A DNA stretch of 49,498 bases, taken from contig DASUUH010000053.1 of assembly GCA_036374175.1 (NCBI GenBank), positions 1-49,498 on the forward strand, given 5' to 3'. The stretch comes from JASLBX01 sp036374175. GTDB taxonomy: Bacteria; Actinomycetota; Actinomycetes; Jiangellales; Jiangellaceae. Below, one piece after another: positions 24,207 through 32,661 of this stretch. The stretch's first letter is position 1; each line of letters opens with the position of its first letter. The translations under genes and the position numbers were made by a program. Below the pieces are notes generated by a model. The model was not told where the DNA came from. It did no database searches and saw only the letters and a list, made by a program, of their open reading frames with translations.

Positions 24207-25238
24207 ATGTCGCATCCCACCGGCCCGCGGCTGGTGCTGGGGCTCATCATCGGCGTGGTCGCCGTCCAGGCGCTCATGCTCTTCGCGTTCGCGTGGCCGG
24301 CGTCCAACAGCGGTCCCCGCGAGGTTCCCATCGCGATTGCCGGACCACCCCAAGCGGTCGGCCAGATCGAGCAGGCCCTTGGATCAGTGCCAAGCCGGGA
24401 GGCCGGTGTGCCGGCCTTCGACGTGGTGCAGGTCGAGGACGAGGCCGCGGCCACCCAGGCGATCGCCGACCGCGATGTGTACGGTGCCGTCGTGGTGGGC
24501 CCCGGCGGTCCGCAGCTGCTCGTAGCGTCGGCGGCAAGCCCGGCTGTGGCCCAAATGTTGCGGTCCGCCGCCGCTGAATTGTCGCCGACCAATGGTGGCC
24601 TTGCCGTCCAGGACGTCGTCCCGACGGCCGCCGACGATCCGACGGGCGCTGGCCTGACCGCCGGAGTGCTTCCGCTCATACTGACCAGTGCCGGTGGAGG
24701 CCTGGCGATAAGCCTGTTGCTAGCTCGCCGGGGCGAGCGATTCGTGGCCGTCACGGGGCTAGCCGTGGCCGCCGGGCTCGGCTCGGCTGCGCTGCTGGAG
24801 TACGGGCTCGAAGTGGTCGACGGATCGTACTGGGAACTGGCCGGGGTGGTGGCGTTGGTCGTCGGTTCGGTCGCGGCTGCAGTCGCCGGCCTCGGCGCTG
24901 TATTCGGACGCGCCGGAGCAGGCCTCGGGTTGGCAGTCATGATCCTGCTGGGCAACCCGTTCTCGGCAGCGGCCAGTGCGCCTGAGTTCTTGCCCCAGCC
25001 ATGGGGCGAGTGGGGTCAGTTGCTGCCTCCCGGCGCCGGCATCACGGCCGTGCGATCCGTGGCGTTCTTCGACGGCGCGGCGGTCGGGCGGCCACTTGTC
25101 GTGCTCGCGACATGGCTGGTGGCCGGGCTGGTTCTGGTTCTCCTCGGACGAACCGGCCGCGGCACGGTTGATCCCGCTGAGATGGGTAACGTTCCGGATC
25201 GTGGGACGAGTGAAACCCGATCCAGCGCAGGCGCGTGA
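24207..25238 (+). CDS. Membrane protein resembling YhgE/Pip (DUF3533-type) ABC-2 permeases
   Basis: A 343-aa protein starting at the ATG after AAAGGAGGAG. A single N-terminal TM helix (LVLGLIIGVVAVQALMLFAF) is followed by an extracytoplasmic domain of about 130 residues, then five or six TM helices. The C-terminal segment NPFSAAASAPEFLPQPWGEW and LLPPGAGITAVRSVAFFDG match the YhgE/Pip permease pattern I know. Divergent from a TetR with shared operators, hence probably a regulated efflux or envelope-stress protein. No ATPase gene lies next to it. Confidence 0.72.
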   Translation: MSHPTGPRLVLGLIIGVVAVQALMLFAFAWPASNSGPREVPIAIAGPPQAVGQIEQALGSVPSREAGVPAFDVVQVEDEAAATQAIADRDVYGAVVVGPGGPQLLVASAASPAVAQMLRSAAAELSPTNGGLAVQDVVPTAADDPTGAGLTAGVLPLILTSAGGGLAISLLLARRGERFVAVTGLAVAAGLGSAALLEYGLEVVDGSYWELAGVVALVVGSVAAAVAGLGAVFGRAGAGLGLAVMILLGNPFSAAASAPEFLPQPWGEWGQLLPPGAGITAVRSVAFFDGAAVGRPLVVLATWLVAGLVLVLLGRTGRGTVDPAEMGNVPDRGTSETRSSAGA

Positions 25239-25995
25239 GGCATACAAGTTCGGTCACCTGATCATCCGGGATTGGCTCGCCGCGCTTCCCGGCGACGTGT
25301 GGTCCACCCCAAGCGCCCTACCGGGGTGGACCCTCGCCGACCTTGCAGCGCACATGGCCGCCGTCGCGCGCTCGGCCGCGTCGGTCACCCTGGCGGAGAC
25401 GTCTGATACAGCGCTCACGCCGGTCGAGTACATGGGCCGGTACGCGTCGGACGCTGAACGCACCGCGGATGAGGCTCGTGAACTCGCTCGGGCCGCCGGT
25501 GGCTCGGCGCACGACGTGCTGCTTGCCCTCGACGAGGACTACGAGCGGGCGCTGAATCACCTTGAGGGGTTCGGCGCCAACGACTCGGTCGTGGTCGCAC
25601 GAGGTGGGCCCATCCGGTTGGGTGACTACCTGGCGACTCAGGCCGTCGAACTGGCGGTGCACTCTGACGACCTGGCTCGGTCCGTCCCCGGTGTCGAGCC
25701 GCCCACCATGCCACGCGACGTCATGAGGCTTGCGGTTCGGACCTTGCTGGACGGGCTTGCGGCCAAGGCGCCAGGGCGGGCGGTGGAGGTGCGGGTGCCG
25801 CCGTTCGCGGCCGTCCAGTGCATAGCCGGTCCACGCCACACTCGCGGCACACCACCGAACGTGATCGAGATGGACGCCACGACCTGGCTGCGCCTTGCCA
25901 CCGGACGGTTGCGGTGGGGCGATGCCGTCGAGGCAAGGCACGTGAACGCCAGCGGCGATCGCGCCGACCTGTCGGCGTACCTGCCGCTGTTCTAG
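25201..25995 (+). CDS. Mycothiol-dependent maleylpyruvate-isomerase-like / sterol-carrier-family protein
   Basis: A 264-aa protein with a DinB-like N-terminal domain of the mycothiol-dependent maleylpyruvate isomerase family. Candidate metal-binding histidines are in LADLAAHMAAVARS and QAVELAVHSDDLARS; the C-terminal part (IEMDATTWLRLATGRLRWGD) looks like an SCP2-type fold. The GTG start at 25201 overlaps the 3' end of the preceding gene; a GTG at 25210 is an alternative. Such proteins are found near purF in other actinobacteria. The substrate is unknown. The mycothiol link supports an actinobacterial origin. Confidence 0.8.
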   Translation: MGRVKPDPAQAREAYKFGHLIIRDWLAALPGDVWSTPSALPGWTLADLAAHMAAVARSAASVTLAETSDTALTPVEYMGRYASDAERTADEARELARAAGGSAHDVLLALDEDYERALNHLEGFGANDSVVVARGGPIRLGDYLATQAVELAVHSDDLARSVPGVEPPTMPRDVMRLAVRTLLDGLAAKAPGRAVEVRVPPFAAVQCIAGPRHTRGTPPNVIEMDATTWLRLATGRLRWGDAVEARHVNASGDRADLSAYLPLF

Positions 25996-26061
25996 CCGCA
26001 CTGCGGGTGCGGGACGAAGGCGACCTGCGGAGCGCGCGAAGGTGACGTTTACAGTGTCGTC

Positions 26062-27420
26062 GTGAGTGATGACCTTCGCGCTGCCGTCGAAAAGATCCTT
26101 CCGTCCGTCCGGGCCGATCTCGAAGAACTGGTCCGAATCCCGAGCGTCAGCGCTGATCCGCAGCGTGCTGAGCAGGTCTACGCCTCGGCTAAGCAAGTCG
26201 CCTGGCTGGCGGAGACAGCCGGTGCGACTAGCGTGGAGATCAAGTCCGTGCCCGGGAGTGGACCGGCGGTCATCGCACATTGGCCGGCTCCGCCAGGCAT
26301 GCCGACCGTCCTGCTCTATGCGCACCACGACGTCCAGCCGACCGGCCGCGAGGCCGACTGGACCAGCACGCCGTTCGAGCCCACCGAACGGGACGGGCGG
26401 TTGTACGGCCGCGGCGTCGCGGACGACAAGGCCGGAGTCATGGCACATATTGCGGCCATCCGGGCGTTCGACGGCCACCCGCCGGTAGGTGTGACGCTGT
26501 TCATTGAAGGCGAGGAAGAGATCGGCTCGCCCACGTTCCTGCCGTTTCTTCAGGCGTATCGCGACGAACTGGTGGCCGACGTCATCATCGTCGCCGACTC
26601 GGCAAACTGGACGGTCGACATTCCCGCTTTGACGACAAGCCTTCGGGGCCTAGTCGACTGCACGGTCGAGGTGTCAGTGCTCGACCACGCGGTTCATTCC
26701 GGCATGTTCGGCGGCGCGGTGCTCGACGCGCTGACCTCGCTCTCCAGACTGCTCGCGACACTGCACGACGAGAACGGTGACGTCGCGGTCGCCGGTCTGG
26801 TCAGCCGGTCGACCGCGGACGTCGAGTACTCGGAGTCACGGCTTCGCGCTGAAGGGGGTGTCCTGGACGGCGTCCAGCTCGTCGGCTCCGGCTCGCTGGC
26901 CGCGCGCCTGTGGACCAAGCCGGCGATTTCTGTGCTCGGGATTGACGCCACACCAACGGTCGAGGCCGCGAACGTGCTCGTGCACTCGGCCAAGGCGAAG
27001 GTGAGCATGCGGCTGGCGCCCGGGCAGGACCCGAAGCAGGCCATGGCGGCGCTGGCCGACCACCTGCGGGCGAACACCCCGTTCGGCGCGAAGGTGAACG
27101 TGGTGGAGGGGGCGCTGGGGGCTCCCTGCGAGCTAGACGTCAGCGGGCCCGTGAACGAAGCCGCGCGCGCAGCGCTGACCGACGCGTTCGGTGCCTCGCC
27201 TGTCGACATCGGCGTCGGCGGCTCGATTCCGTTCATTGCGGAGTTCGCCGAGGTCTTCCCGGCGGCCACGGTTCTCGTCACCGGTGTTTCGGATCCCGAT
27301 GCTCGAGCTCATGGCGTTGACGAAAGCCTGCACCTCGGCCAGTTCGCGAAAGTGTGCCTCGCCGAGACCCTCCTGCTCGATCGGCTCGCATCGCTAACCC
27401 TGCCGCCCCCGTCCGATTGA
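26062..27420 (+). CDS. M20-family dipeptidase/metallopeptidase
   Basis: A 452-aa zinc peptidase that would cleave dipeptides or N-acyl amino acids. Metal and catalytic residues are visible in VLLYAHHDVQPTG (His ligand and Asp), GRGVADDKAGVMAH (bridging Asp), FIEGEEEIGSP (Glu catalyst and ligand) and RAHGVDESLHLGQF (last His). The dimerisation lid (about residues 200-330) is present. TACAGT at 26050-26055 is 6 nt before the GTG, so the mRNA is probably leaderless. The stop codon and last Asp codon lie in the left arm of palindrome B (27413-27434). Confidence 0.88.
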   Translation: MSDDLRAAVEKILPSVRADLEELVRIPSVSADPQRAEQVYASAKQVAWLAETAGATSVEIKSVPGSGPAVIAHWPAPPGMPTVLLYAHHDVQPTGREADWTSTPFEPTERDGRLYGRGVADDKAGVMAHIAAIRAFDGHPPVGVTLFIEGEEEIGSPTFLPFLQAYRDELVADVIIVADSANWTVDIPALTTSLRGLVDCTVEVSVLDHAVHSGMFGGAVLDALTSLSRLLATLHDENGDVAVAGLVSRSTADVEYSESRLRAEGGVLDGVQLVGSGSLAARLWTKPAISVLGIDATPTVEAANVLVHSAKAKVSMRLAPGQDPKQAMAALADHLRANTPFGAKVNVVEGALGAPCELDVSGPVNEAARAALTDAFGASPVDIGVGGSIPFIAEFAEVFPAATVLVTGVSDPDARAHGVDESLHLGQFAKVCLAETLLLDRLASLTLPPPSD

Positions 27421-27504
27421 TCACGTTCAGCAGGTGTGTGGGTGCTCCACCAGGCGCGTGCGGGTGGTACAGCAGAGATACGCCTGCTGAACGTGATCAA
27501 TCGG
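27413..27504. repeat. Perfect 22-bp inverted repeat at a convergent gene end (TGATCA-type palindrome B)
   Basis: The left arm is at 27413-27434 and the right arm at 27483-27504; they are exact reverse complements, separated by 48 bp. Each arm starts CCGATTGATCA. The left arm contains the dipeptidase stop TGA, the right arm the tdk stop TGA, and both proteins end in Asp encoded by the same GAT. It may act as a bidirectional terminator, though there is no T-tract. Confidence 0.88.
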
Positions 27505-28090
27505 CGGCGGCTTGGCTCGTGATGCGCTTGAACTCGGCGCGGCTGACCGAGATGTAGCGGTCGTTTCCGCCGATCTCGACCTGCGGACCTTCGGTGACCG
27601 GGCGGCCTTCGTCGTCCACCCGGACCACCATGGTGGCCTTCTTGCCGGTGTGGCAGATCGTCTTGATCTCGGTGAGCTTGTCCGCCCAGGCCAGCAGGTA
27701 CTGGCTGCCCTCGAACAGTTCTCCACGGAAGTCCGTCCGCAGCCCGTAGGCGAGCACCGGAATGCCGCACTGATCGACCACCTCGGTGAGCTGCCACACC
27801 TGCTGCTTAGTCAGGAACTGGGCCTCGTCGACCAGCACGCAGTGCAAGTCTCCGTGCTGTGAGATATCCGCCCGAACCAACTCGAGTAGGTCGTCCGAGG
27901 ACACGAACGGCCGCCCCGTCGCGCTGAGGCCGATCCGTGACGCGACAACTCCCGCTCCGGCCCGGTTGTCCAGCCGCGGCGTATAGATGACCGTCCGCAT
28001 ACCGCGCTCCTGGTAGTTATAAGAGCTCTGCAGGAGGGTCGTCGTCTTTCCGGCATTCATCGCCGAGTAATAGAAGTACAGCTTGGCCAT
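27497..28090 (-). CDS. tdk: Thymidine kinase (type II)
   Basis: A 197-aa salvage enzyme that phosphorylates thymidine with ATP. The P-loop is SAMNAGKTTTLLQ (N-A-G-K at 12-15), the DEAQF Walker B-like motif is in VLVDEAQFLTKQQV, and the lasso region is near the C-terminus (EIGGNDRYISVSRAEF). The usual zinc-binding Cys residues of the lasso are largely missing: the positions read CHTGKKA and VSRAEF instead of CHCGRKA and VCRKHY of the enterobacterial enzyme. Its stop lies in palindrome B. Confidence 0.9.
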   Translation of the reverse strand: MAKLYFYYSAMNAGKTTTLLQSSYNYQERGMRTVIYTPRLDNRAGAGVVASRIGLSATGRPFVSSDDLLELVRADISQHGDLHCVLVDEAQFLTKQQVWQLTEVVDQCGIPVLAYGLRTDFRGELFEGSQYLLAWADKLTEIKTICHTGKKATMVVRVDDEGRPVTEGPQVEIGGNDRYISVSRAEFKRITSQAAAD

Positions 28091-28092
28091 CG

Positions 28093-29460
28093 CTACTCCG
28101 CTGCTCGCCAGCCGGCCGGATCTACCCCGCCGGGCACGTCGGCGGTCCGGTCGTACGGAATTCGGGTCAAGCAGAACGACGCCAGATCCAGCTGGCGGAC
28201 CGATCCGTCGGCGGCTCGGACAGCGCGAAGCCGTTCACCGGCGTAGTACCCGTCCAACCCGATCCACATGCCATCCTGCTCCGGGCGGAACCGCGAGGCT
28301 CGGGCCGGCCCGAGCAGCCCGCGCAAATCCAGCCAGCCGTCACGCAACGCCCGGATCACGACCGGCGTTGGTCCCCAGTACCACGGGCCGGCGATCTCCA
28401 GCGCTTCAGGAGGTACCGCAGCCGGCCTCCACTCCGCCGGCGCTCGCGGCTCTTCGGTGGCCAGGATGGTCGCCAAGTCCGGCGCCAGGTCGTAGTTCAT
28501 CGACGCCGTGCTATTTGTCATCGTCACGACACCGTCGCCGGTCTCGGCGTCGACGCGGACCACTGCGAGAAAGCCCGGCATCGACCCACCGTGGCCGACG
28601 AACCGGCGCCCGTCGATGTTCCACACCTGCATGCCGAGGCCGTACCCGCCCCGCCAGGGCGCGCCTGGGGTGTCGTCGACGATCTCTGACTTACTCATCT
28701 CGGCGAGAGTGTCGGCGGACACGACCTCGCCGGTGTCGCCGGCCAGAAACGCCGCCCACCGGGCAAGGTCGTCGATGGTCGACCAGAGCTGCCCGGCCGG
28801 CGCCATCGCACCGGCGTCGTGCTCGGGCTCCGGAAGCAGGACGTCCGCCCACGGGTGAACTGCGAACCCGTCGGCATGCGGTGGGACTGGTCGCGTCGTG
28901 GTACGGCCCATGCCCAGCGGCCGCAGCACCTCGTCTCGGACGACGGCATCCCACGGTGCGCCACGGATCCGCCCAATGAGTTCTCCGAGGACGCCGAAGC
29001 CCATGTTGGAATAGTGGAATCGGCTACCCGGCCGGTGCCTGACGGCGTCGCCGAACTGGCGGGCAAGCGAAGCCCATGCGCCGCCGGCCGTGCGCTCCCA
29101 CCACGGTCCATCGGTTTCAGCCTGCAGCCCCGCCGAGTGCGAGAGCAGTTGGGCGATCGTGACATCGCCGATGGCCGTGCCCGGCAGGTGCTTGTCGACC
29201 GGATCAGTAAGAGCCAGCAGGCCCTCGTCGCGCAGCCGCATCACGCATACTCCGACGAAGACCTTGGTGATCGAGCCGATCCGGTACTGGGTGTCGGCCG
29301 TGGGTGGCTGGCCCTGGACGCGCCCCCGGCCGCCCCACCAGACCAGCCCGCCGTCGCGGACCACGCCGGCGACGACGGAGGGCAACCTGTTGGTAGCCTG
29401 TTCTTCAGCCAACCGGAGCATCAGCCGCTCTGCGGTGTGGGGGCGCACGGCGTTCGCCAC
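28093..29460 (-). CDS. Serine hydrolase, class C beta-lactamase/DD-peptidase fold
   Basis: A 455-aa cytosolic (no signal peptide) penicillin-binding-like hydrolase. The catalytic SxxK is in YRIGSITKVFVG (Ser near residue 63), the YxN is in FHYSNMGFGVLGELIG, and the third motif HGG is in GHGGSMPGFLAV. About 120 extra C-terminal residues form a beta-rich lipocalin-like domain (WYWGPTPVVIRALRDGWLDL). Such proteins are usually esterases or peptidases; the substrate is unknown. It is 2 nt upstream of tdk on the same strand and diverges from purF. Confidence 0.83.
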   Translation of the reverse strand: MANAVRPHTAERLMLRLAEEQATNRLPSVVAGVVRDGGLVWWGGRGRVQGQPPTADTQYRIGSITKVFVGVCVMRLRDEGLLALTDPVDKHLPGTAIGDVTIAQLLSHSAGLQAETDGPWWERTAGGAWASLARQFGDAVRHRPGSRFHYSNMGFGVLGELIGRIRGAPWDAVVRDEVLRPLGMGRTTTRPVPPHADGFAVHPWADVLLPEPEHDAGAMAPAGQLWSTIDDLARWAAFLAGDTGEVVSADTLAEMSKSEIVDDTPGAPWRGGYGLGMQVWNIDGRRFVGHGGSMPGFLAVVRVDAETGDGVVTMTNSTASMNYDLAPDLATILATEEPRAPAEWRPAAVPPEALEIAGPWYWGPTPVVIRALRDGWLDLRGLLGPARASRFRPEQDGMWIGLDGYYAGERLRAVRAADGSVRQLDLASFCLTRIPYDRTADVPGGVDPAGWRAAE

Positions 29461-29585
29461 AGGTACTCCTCCGGGGGTTCGCCCACTGCCGCCGCAGCGA
29501 GCGGATCGAGCCTAGGTGTCGAAGCGGCAGATTAACCCGCGAGGGCGCGGTCGTCCCAGCGCACAACACGGCGGTTCCGAGCCCG

Positions 29586-29591
29586 TACACT
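29586..29591 (+). promoter_or_regulatory. -10 box for a leaderless purF transcript
   Basis: TACACT ends 7 nt before the purF GTG start codon. This spacing puts the transcription start at or next to the start codon. No Shine-Dalgarno is visible for purF, consistent with leaderless initiation. Confidence 0.55.
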
Positions 29592-29598
29592 CGTAGCC

Positions 29599-31167
29599 GT
29601 GGCGCGGGGTGATGGTCGGCTGACTCACGAGACCGACCCGGACGACCGGGGCCCGCAGGACGCTTGTGGCATCTTCGGCGTCTGGGCACCCGGCGAGGAA
29701 GTAGCGAAGCTTACCTATTTCGGGCTGTACGCCCTCCAGCATCGCGGGCAGGAGTCGGCGGGCATCGCGGTCGGCAACCACGATCAGATCCTGGTGTACA
29801 AGGACATGGGCCTGGTCAGCCAGGTGTTCGACGAGGCGACGCTCAACTCGCTGGTCGGGCACGTCGCCGTCGGTCACGCGAGGTACTCCACAACCGGAGC
29901 CAGCCGCTGGGAGAACGCCCAGCCCACGCTCGGTGCGACGGCAGAAGGCACGGTCGCGCTGGCCCACAACGGCAACCTGACGAACACAGCCGACCTACTC
30001 GACGTGGTCCGTGAGCGGGTTGGCACTCGCGTGGGAGAGCTGCGGTACGGCAACACGTCCGACACGGCACTCATCACGGCGCTATTGGGTGCGGATCCGG
30101 ACGTCACGCTGGAACAAGCCGCCGTCGACGTACTGGCCGAGCTGCGCGGCGCGTTCTCCTTGATCTTCTCTGACGAGTCGGCGCTGTACGCGGCGCGCGA
30201 CCCGCAGGGCATCCGTCCGCTCGTACTGGGCCGGCTGGAACGGGGATGGGTGGTTGCGAGCGAGACGGCGGCGCTGGACATCGTGGGTGCCTCGTTCGTA
30301 CGCGAGGTGGAACCCGGCGAACTCGTCGTGGTCGACGAGGAAGGCCTGCGAACCCGCCGATTCGCCGAAGTCGACCCGAAGGGTTGCCTGTTCGAGTTCG
30401 TCTACCTTGCCCGTCCGGATACCAAGATCTCAGGCCGCTCGGTCCACCAGACCCGGGTCGAGGTCGGCCGTCGCCTCGCCCGGGAGCATCCGGTCGAGGC
30501 GGACCTGGTCATTCCCGTGCCAGAGTCAGGTACGCCGGCCGCGGTGGGGTACGCCGAAGCGTCCGGCATTCCGTACGGCATTGGGCTGGTGAAGAACTCG
30601 TACGTGGGACGGACGTTCATCCAGCCGTCCCAAACGATTCGCCAGCTCGGCATCCGGCTCAAGTTGAATCCGCTGCGCGAGATTGTCGAGGGGCGCCGGC
30701 TGGTTGTGGTTGACGACTCGATCGTGCGCGGCAACACCCAGCGAGCTCTGGTCCGGATGCTGCGGGAGGCCGGGGCCAGTGAGGTGCACGTGCGCATCTC
30801 CAGCCCGCCGGTGACTTGGCCGTGTTACTACGGCATCGACTTTGCGTCGCGGGCCGAACTCATCGCCAACGGGCTGTCGACCGATGAGATCTGCCGATCG
30901 ATATGCGCCGACTCGCTCGGATACGTCTCGCTGGAAGGCCTCGTCGAGGCGACCACCGTGCCGATGAGCCGGTTGTGCCGCGCCTGCTTCGACGGCGTGT
31001 ACCCCGTCGAGCTGCCGGCCAGCGCTCATCTGGGCAAGCACGTGCTGGAGCAGGGAGAGCTGCCGATCGTGCCGCCCGTCGCGTCGCGCTCGATCGGCGA
31101 CCCGACCGACGGCATGGACGTGCTGGTTGGCGGCGCCGGTGCAAGCGACGCCTTGACCCGGCCATGA
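29599..31167 (+). CDS. purF: Amidophosphoribosyltransferase
   Basis: PurF makes phosphoribosylamine from PRPP and glutamine, the committed step of purine synthesis. The 522-aa precursor has a 22-residue propeptide before the catalytic N-terminal Cys (Cys23 in DACGIFGVWAPG). The PRPP loop is RLVVVDDSIVRGNT. Cysteines in DPKGCLFEF, PVTWPCYYGID and SRLCRACFDG match the four ligands of the [4Fe-4S] cluster in Bacillus-type PurF. It is followed by purM in the same direction, separated by an 84-bp gap that holds palindrome C. Confidence 0.95.
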   Translation: MARGDGRLTHETDPDDRGPQDACGIFGVWAPGEEVAKLTYFGLYALQHRGQESAGIAVGNHDQILVYKDMGLVSQVFDEATLNSLVGHVAVGHARYSTTGASRWENAQPTLGATAEGTVALAHNGNLTNTADLLDVVRERVGTRVGELRYGNTSDTALITALLGADPDVTLEQAAVDVLAELRGAFSLIFSDESALYAARDPQGIRPLVLGRLERGWVVASETAALDIVGASFVREVEPGELVVVDEEGLRTRRFAEVDPKGCLFEFVYLARPDTKISGRSVHQTRVEVGRRLAREHPVEADLVIPVPESGTPAAVGYAEASGIPYGIGLVKNSYVGRTFIQPSQTIRQLGIRLKLNPLREIVEGRRLVVVDDSIVRGNTQRALVRMLREAGASEVHVRISSPPVTWPCYYGIDFASRAELIANGLSTDEICRSICADSLGYVSLEGLVEATTVPMSRLCRACFDGVYPVELPASAHLGKHVLEQGELPIVPPVASRSIGDPTDGMDVLVGGAGASDALTRP

Positions 31168-31177
31168 CCCACCCGCG

Positions 31178-31226
31178 TGATCATCGGCACTTTCGGGGCA
31201 ATCCAGCCGGAAAGTGCCGATGATCA
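31178..31226. repeat. 17-bp inverted repeat between purF and purM (TGATCA-type palindrome C)
   Basis: TGATCATCGGCACTTTC at 31178-31194 is the exact reverse complement of 31210-31226, with a 15-nt loop. It starts 10 bp after the purF stop. With no T-run after the stem it is either a weak terminator/mRNA stabiliser or another member of the palindrome family seen at 19604 and 27413. Confidence 0.85.
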
Positions 31227-31251
31227 TGGCGGTGAGGTCGAGAGGAGCGCC

Positions 31252-32307
31252 GTGACCAGCGACAAGGTGACCTATGCCGCTGCCGGCGTTGACATCGAGG
31301 CGGGCGACCGGGCGGTCGAGCTGATGAAAGAGTGGGTCGCCAAAGCCCGGCGGCCTGAAGTGGTGGGCGACCTCGGCGGATTCGCCGGTCTGTTCGACGC
31401 CAGTGCGCTGAAGGCATACGCTCGTCCGCTGCTCGTCACGAGCACCGACGGCGTCGGCACCAAAGTGGCCATCGCCCAGCGGATGGACGTGCATGACACG
31501 GTGGGCTTCGACCTGGTCGGCATGGTGGTCGACGACATCGTGGTGTGCGGCGCAGAGCCGCTGTTCATGACCGATTACATCGCCTGCGGCAAGGTGGTAC
31601 CTGAGCGGATAGCGGCCATCGTCAAAGGCATTGCGCAGGCGTGCGCCGCAGCCGGCTGCGCTCTGGCGGGCGGAGAAACGGCAGAGCACCCCGGCTTGCT
31701 CGGCCCGGACGAGTACGACATCGCCGGCGCGGTAACGGGAGTGGTGGAGGCCGACCGGCTGTTGGGTCCGGATCGAGTGCGGGCCGGTGACCTCATTGTC
31801 GCTATGGCGTCCAGCGGGTTGCACTCGAACGGGTACTCGCTCGTGCGACGCGTGCTGTTCGACATCGCCGGTTGGTCACTGGACCGCGACGTGCCCGAAC
31901 TTGGCCGGACCCTGGGCGAGGAGTTGCTCGAACCCACCCGGATCTACGCCCAGCCGTGCCTGACGCTCGCCGACTCGGTCGACGTGCACGCCTTCGCCCA
32001 TATCACCGGTGGCGGGCTGGCAGCCAACCTGGCCAGAGTTCTTCCCCCGACCGTTGAGGCCGTGATCGACCGAAACACGTGGCGGCCTCATCCGATATTC
32101 GACCTCGTCGCAGGCGCGGGCCGGATCGAGCAGGAGGAACTCGAGCGCACGCTCAATATGGGCGTGGGCATGCTAGCGGTGCTGCCGCCGGCCACAGCCG
32201 ATATGGCGATCGCACTGCTCTCAGAACAGAATGTGGTCGCGTGGGTCGCCGGCGAAGTGCGAGGGGGCGACGGAACGGTTCAGCTGCGTGGCAGCTATGC
32301 CGCCTGA
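31252..32307 (+). CDS. purM: Phosphoribosylformylglycinamidine cyclo-ligase
   Basis: PurM (AIR synthetase) closes the imidazole ring with ATP in the fifth purine step. The 351-aa protein starts at the GTG after GAGAGGAG; an earlier in-frame GTG at 31177 falls in palindrome C and is rejected. Family sequences are YAAAGVDIEAGDRAVELMK, STDGVGTKVAIAQ, VDDIVVCGAEPLFMTDYIA and the glycine-rich ASSGLHSNGYSLVR; the C-terminal domain includes ITGGGLAANLARVLP. Complete. Confidence 0.95.
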   Translation: MTSDKVTYAAAGVDIEAGDRAVELMKEWVAKARRPEVVGDLGGFAGLFDASALKAYARPLLVTSTDGVGTKVAIAQRMDVHDTVGFDLVGMVVDDIVVCGAEPLFMTDYIACGKVVPERIAAIVKGIAQACAAAGCALAGGETAEHPGLLGPDEYDIAGAVTGVVEADRLLGPDRVRAGDLIVAMASSGLHSNGYSLVRRVLFDIAGWSLDRDVPELGRTLGEELLEPTRIYAQPCLTLADSVDVHAFAHITGGGLAANLARVLPPTVEAVIDRNTWRPHPIFDLVAGAGRIEQEELERTLNMGVGMLAVLPPATADMAIALLSEQNVVAWVAGEVRGGDGTVQLRGSYAA

Positions 32308-32316
32308 GGTGGCGTG

Positions 32317-32502
32317 TTAGCGCCAGCGAGCGTCGTCGTTGTCGTAGTCGTCGTCTGCCTCGAACTCATCCGACGACTCGTCGCTGTCGTTGGCACCGCC
32401 CTGAAGCTCACGCTGTAGAGCCTCGAAGTCGGTGTCCAGCGACTGGTACTTCAGTCGACGGGCGACCTTCGTCTGCTTGGCCTTAGCCCGGCCGCGCCCC
32501 AT
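32317..32502 (-). CDS. DUF3073 family small basic/acidic protein
   Basis: A 61-aa protein with the family start MGRGRAKAKQTKVARRLKY, followed by a highly acidic tail (DSDESSDEFEADDDYDNDD). The ATG at 32502 follows GAGGAGGT by 6 nt. DUF3073 is conserved in actinobacteria next to purM; its function is not known. It is convergent with purM, the stops being 9 bp apart. Confidence 0.9.
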   Translation of the reverse strand: MGRGRAKAKQTKVARRLKYQSLDTDFEALQRELQGGANDSDESSDEFEADDDYDNDDARWR

Positions 32503-32661
32503 AGGTCGACCTCCTCGCACAAAACCGGGGCGACCACAAGATTGTCTGCCGCCCTCGGACCCTTCGGTGTTATCTACTCGTAGGCATAACGGTACATGGT
32601 ACGGGCCTGTTCCGTCTCGCCCCGGTCTGTCCTCAAGCAGAAGGGACCGTCATACCCCCGG

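Noticed and set aside
31177..31251. Earlier start of purM at GTG 31177
   Set aside because: The codons lie in the hairpin between purF and purM and do not resemble PurM; GAGAGGAG precedes the GTG at 31252.
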